Origin: Lachnospiraceae bacterium
GTDB lineage: Bacteria > Bacillota > Clostridia > Lachnospirales > Lachnospiraceae
Length of the DNA: 51,223 nucleotides
Reading direction: 5' to 3'
Assembly: GCA_014804445.1 (NCBI GenBank)
Contig: JAAUZU010000016.1
Coordinates: forward strand, 91,360 to 142,582
The stretch's first letter is position 1; every line of letters starts with the position of its first letter. The position numbers and the translations under genes are program-made. The notes beneath the pieces are model-generated. The model saw only the letters and a list, made by a program, of their open reading frames with translations, made no database searches and was not told where the DNA came from. Below, in pieces: positions 25,835 through 33,700 of the stretch.

Positions 25835-26821
25835 TTACTTATCCTTATTGCTCTTTTTCTTGTATTCATCAAAGAATGCTGTAGGATTAACATCAGCATA
25901 GCACTGTGAACACATACCTTCGATAACGGCGCCATTGTTAATCTGTACTGCCTTGGATTTGATGTTACCCATTACAATTGCAGAAGTGTCCAGCACAACT
26001 GGTCCATGTACATCAATGTCGCCCTTTACTGCACCTGCAATCACGGCGCTCTGCGCGGATATATTGCCGATAATAACAGAACTCTGTCCGATTTTTACGG
26101 AGCCTTCGCTGGAAACTTCACCCATAATTTTTGCGTTGTCCGCATAAATTTCCGCTGCCTTGGAATTGCCGTTAATCGTTCCGGTAATATTCAGTTTGCC
26201 CAGCGCATCGATATTTCCGTTGATGGTTCCGATCACATCAATCGAACCCTCTGAAATAATGTCACCGTTAATCGTCATGCTCGCCGTAATCACAGCGGTC
26301 TCGTCCACAACACTCTTTGTCTGATAATCCATTTTCTTTTCGTTCCCTCCCATAATTTCTTCTTCGTTTTCTTTTTCACCGAATGCTTCTCTCATACTGG
26401 CCTCCAAATCCATTTCCGGCTCTTCCTCTTCTACCTTTGTAATATCCATATCCTCTGGTATCTCAATGGTGTCCACCTTGTCCAAAAGTGCGTCAAGCTG
26501 CGCCCGCTCGTCTGTTTCATCTGTTTCGTCCATTACAGGTTCCTCTTCGACCGCCTCTTCTGCATACACCTCTTCTGTTTCATATACTACGTCTGCTTCT
26601 GTTTCATACTCTACGCCTGCTTCGACCGTCTCATATACTGCCTCCGCCTCTTCTGCGTCATTCGCTTCTGTTTCGGCTTCATACGTTTCTTTCTCTAATT
26701 CTCCGTATTCCGCCTCTGTCACAGCCTCAAGCGCCTCTTCCTCTTCAAGCTGCACATCTTCAGGCATCAACTCATTGACTGCCTGTGACAGGTCTTCCTT
26801 CAAATCGGAAAAAAATCCCAT
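25835..26821 (-). CDS. Bactofilin with long acidic N-terminal region
   Basis: A 328-residue protein in three parts: residues 1-22 a possible amphipathic helix (MGFFSDLKEDLSQAVNELMP); about 23-160 a Glu/Asp/Tyr/Val-rich disordered stretch with repeated YETE and YAEE motifs; about 170-300 a bactofilin (DUF583) beta-helix with regular GTINGNI, GEVSSEGSV and GNISAQSAV repeats. Bactofilins are cytoskeletal polymers that position cell-wall enzymes. The C-terminus is Lys-rich. It follows the polysaccharide deacetylase gene by three bases, which fits a wall-related role. An internal ATG at 26330-26332 with a GGAGGG site 12 bases upstream could make the core alone. Functional role inferred. Confidence 0.85.
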   Translation of the reverse strand: MGFFSDLKEDLSQAVNELMPEDVQLEEEEALEAVTEAEYGELEKETYEAETEANDAEEAEAVYETVEAGVEYETEADVVYETEEVYAEEAVEEEPVMDETDETDERAQLDALLDKVDTIEIPEDMDITKVEEEEPEMDLEASMREAFGEKENEEEIMGGNEKKMDYQTKSVVDETAVITASMTINGDIISEGSIDVIGTINGNIDALGKLNITGTINGNSKAAEIYADNAKIMGEVSSEGSVKIGQSSVIIGNISAQSAVIAGAVKGDIDVHGPVVLDTSAIVMGNIKSKAVQINNGAVIEGMCSQCYADVNPTAFFDEYKKKSNKDK

Positions 26822-26824
26822 CTC

Positions 26825-27814
26825 TCAATCCTCCGTTTCTTCTTGTGATTTGATATGCTGCACAGGTAATGTATCGTCTGTTATCGGCAACAGTTCCGTA
26901 TTTTCCATCTCCTGTATTCGCTCAATCAGTGCCGGCAGCGCCTCCACCGTAGTAGGCCTCCCTGCCGCATCATGCATCAGGATAACGACTGTATTCTTGT
27001 TTCCCATTCCATTTATACAGTTTGCCACAATTTCTTCTGCTTCCAGCAGCCTGCCGCTGGCGTCTCCCGATGATACATTCCAGTCAAAATAAGTGATCTC
27101 TTCTTCATTCAGATAATTGATAAACTCCCGCATACTGATGTCACTCACCGTATTGGAGCTTCCCCCGGGAAACCTGACGAACTGACTTTCCACGCCGGTC
27201 ACTTCATATAAGTAATCCCTGAGCCGGTTTAAGTCCTCCGCATATGCATCCACGGATGCATAAATAGACTGGTATACATGGGTATAGGAATGCATTCCCA
27301 GTGTATGACCCTCCTCCACAATCCGCCTGTATGCATCTTCCGCCCATTCCCCTTCCTTGCCTACCACAAAAAAGGTTGCTTTGACATCGTACTGCGCTAG
27401 AATATCCAGAATCTTATTGGTATTGGAACTGGGACCGTCATCAAAGGTCAGGTATACCTTTCTGACTGGCTCTTCCTCCGGCATGTCCGCTTCCGGCTCA
27501 TCTTCTGCAGAACCGGTATCTTCCGGTTCCTCCGCTGCCGGCGGCTGTACCACCTCCAGATTGAACACTACCCCTTCGCTAAAGCCAAAATTCGTCCCGG
27601 CAGCCTGCACGGCGGCCTGCTCCTCCTGCATATCGGCAACCGCTGTCTCCAGACGGTCTATCTGTTTTTCAAGTATATGCAGTCTGGTAAATAAAATCAC
27701 ACACAATACGGTGGGCGTCAGAATAGCGGTCATCAGGGAAAGTATTATGAGCCTTTTTAAGCGCTGCACCCGTTTTCGCCTTGCAGCCGACTGCACAGCC
27801 TTTTCTGCCGTCAT
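26825..27814 (-). CDS. Membrane-anchored polysaccharide deacetylase (NodB domain)
   Basis: A 329-residue type II membrane protein: a transmembrane anchor at about 21-43, a coiled segment (RLHILEKQIDRLE), an acidic linker, then a NodB domain from about 118. Catalytic and metal residues are visible: TFDDGP (Asp125, Asp126), HSYTH (His175, His179), the RFPGGSSN motif and the C-terminal ILMHDA. The expected action is removal of acetyl groups from peptidoglycan or another polysaccharide outside the cell. I choose the ATG at 27812-27814, with GGAGG ten bases upstream, over an ATG seven codons earlier that overlaps this site. Heads the deacetylase-bactofilin-pyrH-frr run. Confidence 0.9.
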   Translation of the reverse strand: MTAEKAVQSAARRKRVQRLKRLIILSLMTAILTPTVLCVILFTRLHILEKQIDRLETAVADMQEEQAAVQAAGTNFGFSEGVVFNLEVVQPPAAEEPEDTGSAEDEPEADMPEEEPVRKVYLTFDDGPSSNTNKILDILAQYDVKATFFVVGKEGEWAEDAYRRIVEEGHTLGMHSYTHVYQSIYASVDAYAEDLNRLRDYLYEVTGVESQFVRFPGGSSNTVSDISMREFINYLNEEEITYFDWNVSSGDASGRLLEAEEIVANCINGMGNKNTVVILMHDAAGRPTTVEALPALIERIQEMENTELLPITDDTLPVQHIKSQEETED

Positions 27815-27837
27815 ATCCTTTTTTCCTCCACACATTA

Positions 27838-27846
27838 TCAAGTATA
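27838..27846 (-). promoter_or_regulatory. Probable extended -10 promoter of deacetylase-bactofilin unit
   Basis: TATACT (27841-27846) is preceded on the minus strand by TGA, the TGn extended -10 element; the -35 region is weak. It lies about 27 bases before the ATG. The preceding 45 bases after the SufB/D stop are AT-rich with a seven-T run. Confidence 0.5.
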
Positions 27847-27891
27847 TCACATATGCGCTTTTGGTGAAAGCAAAAAAATAATTTTAACTGC

Positions 27892-28818
27892 TTAATTTAG
27901 AAAAGCCTCGATAATCACACTCTCCGCTTCCTCTTCGCTCAGCCCCATGCTCCTGAGCTTTACTACCTGATCACTGTTGATTCTGCCAATCGCCGCTTCA
28001 TGGATAATGGCAGCGTCAATATGATTGGCATTGATTTCCGGAATGGAAGATACCTTCGCATGTTCCATGATAATGGAATCGCACTGAATATGTGCATGGC
28101 ATCCCGCGTTGCCCACCGCTTTCGGATGAAAGGTCTGCACGGAGCTGCCCTGTGCCACAGAGCGGGATACAATCTGCGCGCTGCTGCCTGCGCCGTTTAA
28201 CACCACATCCATATCGGACACAGCCGTCTGCGCGTCGTGGGTCATCAGCCTTTCCGTGACGAAAAGCTTTGCACCTTCCATCGCCTCTACATAGGTCTTG
28301 CGCACAGTGGAATCCACGCCTTTTATCTGCGCCGTGTCCAGTGTAAATACCGCGTTTTCCTCCAAGAAAATACGGGTTTCGGGGTTTAAGATACGTCCGC
28401 CTTCTCCTTCGCCCTCTCCATAATGCTTCTCCGCATACAGAACGCTGGCATTTCTGCCCACATGAAAGGTGTGTATGCCGTCGTGCCTGCTGTCGTCACA
28501 GCCGGAATTGTGGATGCCGCAGCCGGCGATAATCGTTACCTCTGCGCCTTCCTCCACATAAAAATCGTTGTACACCAAATCCGTCATGCCGGAAGCGGCA
28601 ATCACCACCGGAATATGCACGGTCTCCCCCTTTGCCTCCCCGCTGATATACACGTTAATCCCCTGATTTCCATCTTCCCTTTTTTTAATCTTAATGTGCT
28701 CCGTATCCCCATGGCAGAGCGCATAGCCGTTGTATCTTAGGTTGTACGCCCCTTCCTGCGTAAAACCGGTATCGTCAATTTTATTCAGTACCTGCTGTGT
28801 CAGCTTATCTATTTCCAT
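27892..28818 (-). CDS. SufB/SufD-family Fe-S scaffold protein
   Basis: A 308-residue SufB/D-fold protein, shorter than classical SufB (about 465) or SufD (about 420). The C-terminal signature is clear: SIPEINANHIDAAIIHEAAIG then a segment ending LSEEEAESVIIEAFL. Candidate cluster ligands include Cys in ALCHGD, IAGCGIHNSGCDD, and GCHAHIQCDS. The start is the ATG at 28816-28818 with GAGG six bases upstream. It follows sufC by 23 bases. Only one SufB/D paralogue and no SufS desulfurase or SufU/SufA is present, resembling the minimal SufCB (SMS-type) system known from archaea and anaerobes. Expected role: assembly of Fe-S clusters with SufC in the cytoplasm. Confidence 0.88.
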   Translation of the reverse strand: MEIDKLTQQVLNKIDDTGFTQEGAYNLRYNGYALCHGDTEHIKIKKREDGNQGINVYISGEAKGETVHIPVVIAASGMTDLVYNDFYVEEGAEVTIIAGCGIHNSGCDDSRHDGIHTFHVGRNASVLYAEKHYGEGEGEGGRILNPETRIFLEENAVFTLDTAQIKGVDSTVRKTYVEAMEGAKLFVTERLMTHDAQTAVSDMDVVLNGAGSSAQIVSRSVAQGSSVQTFHPKAVGNAGCHAHIQCDSIIMEHAKVSSIPEINANHIDAAIIHEAAIGRINSDQVVKLRSMGLSEEEAESVIIEAFLN

Positions 28819-28841
28819 ATAAATCCTCTTTTCTGCACCGC

Positions 28842-29564
28842 TTAATCCGTCTTGCTGCATCCGAAAAAGCCGCCTCCGGCAAAAAGTGCCGGTGCGATTT
28901 CTTCCCTGCTGCCGATTGCGTCTATTCTGCCGTCCTTTAACAGCATAATGCGGTCCGCCATATTAATCAGTTTTTCCTGATGGGAAATGACAATAATGCT
29001 CTCTTTCTTTTCCCTGTGTATCTTTTCAAACTGCTTTACCAGCATGGAAAAACTCCATAAATCAATCCCTGCCTCCGGTTCGTCGAACATACAGAGCTTA
29101 TGCGGCTTTGCCAGCACGGTCGCTATCTCGATCCGCTTCATTTCCCCGCCTGAGAGCGTGTCGTCCACCTGCCTGTTCAGATATTCCCTTGCACACAGTC
29201 CCACTCCCGACAATAAATCACAGCAGTTGTTTTCAGAGAGCTTTCCGCCCGCCGCAATCGACAAAAGCTTCTTTACCGTCATGCCTTTAAATCGGGGAGG
29301 CTGCTGAAACGCATAGCCCATCCCGGCCTTTGCCCGCTCATCTATATCATACGGCGTAAGCTCGCTGTCCTCCAGACGTATGCTGCCGCCTTCCGCTTTT
29401 TCAATCCCCATCAAAAGCTTTACCAGCGTAGACTTACCGCTTCCGTTCGGTCCCGTAATCACAAGCATTTCTCCCTGCGAAACCGAAAAGGAAACATCAT
29501 CTATGATTTTTCTTGTTCTTCCCTCCTCCGTCACGGAAAAGGAAAGGTTTTCTACTTTCAACAT
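28842..29564 (-). CDS. sufC: SufC-like ATPase for Fe-S assembly
   Basis: A 240-residue ABC ATPase of SufC type. Walker A GPNGSGKS (38-45), Q-loop FQQPPR (85-90), signature LSGGE (136-140) and Walker B LCMFDEPEAGID (156-167); the EPEAGID form is typical of SufC rather than transporters. No permease gene is near; its partner is the SufB/D-family gene 23 bases downstream. The start is the ATG at 29562-29564 with GGAG eight bases upstream; a few earlier in-frame codons lie in the promoter leader. It reads away from a DtxR-like regulator at 29742. Confidence 0.9.
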   Translation of the reverse strand: MLKVENLSFSVTEEGRTRKIIDDVSFSVSQGEMLVITGPNGSGKSTLVKLLMGIEKAEGGSIRLEDSELTPYDIDERAKAGMGYAFQQPPRFKGMTVKKLLSIAAGGKLSENNCCDLLSGVGLCAREYLNRQVDDTLSGGEMKRIEIATVLAKPHKLCMFDEPEAGIDLWSFSMLVKQFEKIHREKKESIIVISHQEKLINMADRIMLLKDGRIDAIGSREEIAPALFAGGGFFGCSKTD

Positions 29565-29595
29565 ACCTTTTTCTCCTCTTTTATCAGTCATTATC

Positions 29596-29623
29596 ATCAT
29601 ACCATGGAAATCAAAAATTTCAA
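29596..29623 (-). promoter_or_regulatory. Promoter of sufC-sufB/D with embedded dyad
   Basis: TTGAAA (29618-29623) and TATGAT (29596-29601) on the minus strand, 16-base spacer. The spacer and -35 contain GAAAT-N5-ATTTC (29607-29621), a perfect dyad suitable for a repressor, with the metal-regulator-like gene divergent. Confidence 0.65.
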
Positions 29624-29654
29624 CTACCTGCTTTTTTGATTTACAAAAATTTCA
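29612..29654. repeat. Pair of 11-base direct repeats between divergent promoters
   Basis: CAAAAATTTCA occurs at 29612-29622 and again at 29644-29654, start to start 32 bases, close to three helical turns. The first copy covers the sufC -35; the second lies just upstream of the regulator's promoter. This fits a regulator bound on one face of the helix, but AT-rich chance similarity cannot be excluded. Confidence 0.55.
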
Positions 29655-29674
29655 TTTTCTATCCGCTGCTTTTG

Positions 29675-29683
29675 TGTTATACT
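29675..29683 (+). promoter_or_regulatory. Extended -10 promoter of the DtxR-like regulator
   Basis: TGT followed by TATACT (29678-29683), an extended -10 element on the plus strand; the -35 region is poor. The leader (about 29690-29741) can form a hairpin between CGGTTCTGC and GCAGGAACCG, with one bulged base. Confidence 0.55.
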
Positions 29684-29741
29684 GATTAGGAAACAGACGG
29701 TTCTGCCGGACAAAAGCGCAGGAACCGAAGAAAGGCTGCCT

Positions 29742-30107
29742 ATGACAATCAGAGAATCTGCCGAAAATTATCTTGAAACCATACTGATGCTGAGCGAAAA
29801 ACTTCCCGTAGTCCGCTCTGTTGATATCGCGACGGAGATGAACTTCAAGAAATCCAGCGTCAGTGTTGCTATGAAAAATCTGCGTGAAAACAACTATATC
29901 ACTGTCACCAAACAGGGCTACATCTACTTAAGCGACAGCGGCAGGCAAATCGCCGAAACCATCTACGAGCGCCACAAACTGCTCTCCTCCTGGCTGATTG
30001 CCCTCGGCGTCGATGAAAAGACCGCCACCGAGGACGCGTGCCGGATTGAACACGATATCAGTCCCGAGAGTTTTGAGGCAATTAAGCGCCATATTCATTC
30101 TGCCTGA
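29742..30107 (+). CDS. DtxR/MntR-like metal-dependent regulator, short form
   Basis: A 121-residue regulator and the only plus-strand gene in the window. Helix-turn-helix at about 20-60 (VRSVDIATEMNFKKSSVSVAM), then the dimerisation helix with RHKLL (His78) and DACRIEHDIS (Cys100, Glu103, His104). The Cys-x-x-Glu-His pattern matches the metal site of iron-sensing DtxR rather than manganese-sensing MntR (which has Glu there); the first-helix ligand is Asn9 where DtxR has Met10. There is no SH3-like third domain. It is divergent from sufC and its stop overlaps the convergent TetR gene by 13 bases. Likely role: repression of the suf genes in response to iron (inference). Confidence 0.82.
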   Translation: MTIRESAENYLETILMLSEKLPVVRSVDIATEMNFKKSSVSVAMKNLRENNYITVTKQGYIYLSDSGRQIAETIYERHKLLSSWLIALGVDEKTATEDACRIEHDISPESFEAIKRHIHSA

Positions 30108-30772
30108 AATTCTTCCAGAATCCCACCCAGAATGTACCTGCGGAATTCCTCGCAGGGTATTTCCGTTTTCAAAAATATAGCTTCTCCCTGTGCGCTTTTT
30201 TTGTCTACCGCCTGATGGTGGACGGTATATAACGCATAGGCGACTATCTTTGCCATCAGGATATACGCCATATACGCGACGGGCAAATCTTTTCTGATTT
30301 CTCCGTCTGCAATCCCCTTTTCCACTATTCTTCTTTCAAGGGATGACAGCAGGCAGGCCTCTTCCTTTCTATGTTCATTCAAAAGTTTTCGGAATAACTG
30401 CCCTAAATCAGAGGCCTCAAACACTAAATTGACCAGACACAACAGACAGGCGCCTTTCTCTGCCTGTCTGTCTATAGAATCCATAAACAACTCAATCCTC
30501 CGGGAAAAAGTTTCTTTTTCCCAGATTTCCTGTTCCAGATTTCTTGCAGCTTCCTCCATAAAAAACATAAGCGCATAGACAATGATTTCTTCCCTTGTGT
30601 CAAAATAGTCGTATGCCGTTCCTTTTCCAATGCCCGCCCTTTCTGTGATTTGGGACACCTTCATGCTGCCTATATCGGCGCCTTCTTCAATCAGCTCTAT
30701 GACTGCCCCGTACAGTCTTACCACCTTTGGGGGAAGCTGTCCCGCGGATTCACGTCCCGTTATTTTCGCCAT
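30095..30772 (-). CDS. TetR-family repressor of the RND pump
   Basis: A 225-residue TetR regulator. Helix-turn-helix at about 28-70 (IGSMKVSQITERAGIGKGTAYDYF split over helices 2-3, then DTREEII), followed by an all-helical ligand domain. It starts one base after the stop of the RND transporter gene, with GGGAG upstream, so the two are one transcript. A perfect palindrome just downstream of the shared promoter (34762-34775) is the likely operator, giving self-control of the pump. The effector is unknown. Its 3' end overlaps the convergent DtxR-like gene. Confidence 0.9.
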   Translation of the reverse strand: MAKITGRESAGQLPPKVVRLYGAVIELIEEGADIGSMKVSQITERAGIGKGTAYDYFDTREEIIVYALMFFMEEAARNLEQEIWEKETFSRRIELFMDSIDRQAEKGACLLCLVNLVFEASDLGQLFRKLLNEHRKEEACLLSSLERRIVEKGIADGEIRKDLPVAYMAYILMAKIVAYALYTVHHQAVDKKSAQGEAIFLKTEIPCEEFRRYILGGILEEFQAE

Positions 30773-30773
30773 G

Positions 30774-33700
30774 TTATTTATCTCCCTTCAAGGCCCTGCC
30801 TTTTCCCTTTTTATCACGGATAAAGATATCGTATACACAGGGAATGACAATCAGCGTCAGAAGTGTACCGTACAAAAGACCGCCTATCGTCACGATTGCC
30901 ATGGGGCGCATCATTTCCGCACCCATATCCCGGCTGAATACCATGGTTGACAGGGCGAGAATTGTCGTCAGCGCCGTCATCAGCACCGGACGCAGCCTGG
31001 TGCGCCCCGCCGTCAGAATCGCTTCCTTCTTTTCCATTCCGCTTTCTCTAAGCTGATTCATATAATCAATCAGCACAATACCGTTATTTACAATGATGCC
31101 CGACAGCATGACAAAGCCAATCAAGGCAATGACGCTGACCTCGCTGCCTGTGAAGAACAGTCCCAAAAAGCCCCCTGTAAAGGCGAGCGGAATCGTAAAC
31201 ATAATAATAAACGGCGATAACAGGGACTGGAACTGCGCCACCATGATCAGGTACATAAATACCAGCGCCAGAACCAGCATGAGCAACACCTGCTCCATCG
31301 CATCGTTAATCGTTTCATTCTCACCCGCAAATACCAGCCTGTAACCTTCCGGCAGTTCATAGTCCGCAAGCTTTTTCTCCACCTCTGCAGCCACCTGCCC
31401 CACATTATAACCTTCGGCTATCTGCGCAGACACCGCAATATAACGGGTCTGGTCGGCACGGCGGATGGAACTTAAGCTTTCCCGCATTTCAAATGCTGCT
31501 ATCTCGGAAAGCTTTACTTTACATGTCCCCTGCGCATCGGTTCCCTCTATCAGCATGTCCTGCAGCAATTCTCTGGTAAGCGCCTCATTTTCTTCATCCA
31601 GTACATAAACGCCATAATCCTTGTCGGAAGCGGCAAGCGTCGTAGCGGCTCCGTTTTCAGCCAGCCTGTCGGAAATCTGCGCAAAAACCTGTGCAACCGT
31701 CAGACCATATGCCATCGCCGCTTCTTTGTCCACGGTGACGCGCAGCTCCTCGCCGCTCTCTTCCATGCCGTCGGATACCTCCGCGGTACCCTCCACTTCG
31801 GCTACGAGACCTGCAATTTCTCCTGCAATTTCCTGTATGCGGTCAAGCTCTCTGCCCTCCACCTGAATGGTGATGCCGCTGCCTCCCAGCGCGGACATAT
31901 CCATACTGGAAGCATCGACGGTGATTTCCGCCTGCAAATCCGACGTTTTCTCTACAATCAACGCACCCAATTCCTCACTGGTCATGGTTTTCTTTTCCGT
32001 CGTGGTGACATAAATGGACGCAGAATTGCTGCTTCCTGACCCTCCGGTCAGCAGCGTCATGGTGGAAGCGCTGGACATGGCGCCGACATCCAAAACATCG
32101 GGCAGCTCCATGATGCGCCTTACGACCTCGTCGGTAACCTCCGCCGTCTCCGCAAGCGTCGCTTCCTCACCCAGTGCAACAGAAACCGTAAGCTGTGTGC
32201 TGTCCATATCCGACATAAACGCCGTACCGTTGGATACAGCCGCCATCGCACTTCCCACAAGCAGGGCAACCACAAGCAGCAGCACCACCGGTTTTCCTTT
32301 TAAGGACACCCGCAAAAGCTTTTCATAGCCCTTCACAAGACCGCCGAAGAGCTTTCCTTCTTTCTGCTCTTTGGTTTTTGTCATAATCTTTGATGCCATG
32401 GCAGGCACCACCGTCAGCGCAATCAGAAGACTTGCCAGCAGGGAGTAGGCAATCGTCAGCCCCATGTCCACAAAGAGCTGTCTGGTGATTCCCTCCGTGA
32501 ACACAATCGGTGCAAAGACGCAGATTGTCGTAAGGGTAGAAGCCATAATCGCACCGGCAACCTCCCTTGCCCCTTCTGTTGCGGCTTCCCGCATACTTCT
32601 TCCTTCGCCCCTCATTCTGTATATGTTTTCAATAACAACAATGGAATTGTCTACGAGCATACCGATTCCCAGCGCCAGTCCGGAGAGGGAAATAATATTT
32701 AAGGTAACGCCGCTGAAATACATACATACAATCGCCGTCACAAGGCTGATGGGAATGGAAAAAGCCACCACCATGGTAGGACGCAGATCCTTTAAGAAAA
32801 GAATCAGGATTAAAACAGCAAGCAACGCGCCCCAAATCACATTGTTGATAATGGTATCCATGACAAGGTCAATATAAATGCCCTGATCCATCAGCGCTGT
32901 CATATGCAAATCAGGATTTTCCGCCATCAGTTCCTCAAAACGCGCAAGCAGCAGGTCCGAAACCTCTCCCGTTGAATATCCCGTCTGTTTCTGCACGGAA
33001 AGCATAACGCCGGCGCTGCCATTGATATTGGCGTATACTTCGTCAGAATTATCCGTATAAAAAACGTCCGCCACATCTCCGAGCGTAATCGTCTCCATCC
33101 CTTCCATATGCAGATTCATCAGCGGAAGCGCCGCCAGTTCTTCTGCCGTCTGCGGTTTGTCTCCCACACGCACCAGATAGGAGATTCCCTCCTCTGTCAC
33201 ATAGCCTGCCGGCATGGAAAAATTCTGCGCCGAAAGAAGCACCGAAATAGTATCCACTGTCAATACGGGTGCCATATCGGCATTTTCATATGCCTCATTT
33301 CTTGCCTCTTCAAGCTGCAGTTCGCCCTCTGCTATCTGGTCAAGCGCCAATTCGCCCTGCGACAGCGCCTCAAGCTGCTCCTCTATTTTTGCCAGATTAC
33401 TGTTGTAGGCGGAAAGCTGCCCACGCAGACTCTCCATATACGCCGCCGTCGCCTGTGCATCGTAGACTGCGCAGAGGGATTTCACCGCAATGCTTGCCCG
33501 AAGCTCCTCCGCCTGTCTGGGCAGACTCTCCAGAGATTCTTTGTAGGAATACAGAATTCCGCAGACCGTTGTGCTGCTGCCGGATACGGCATCTGCGCCG
33601 AACTGCGTGCTCCAGTCCAGCATATTGATGGCGTTTACCGTATCAGCAGACAAACCTGCCGCCGATAGCTGCACCATGGTATTTTCTTTAAAGGCACCGA

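Noticed and set aside
26466..27092. Serine-rich 208-codon plus-strand frame
   Set aside because: It is the complement of the Glu-rich head of the bactofilin; the odd composition comes from that strand.
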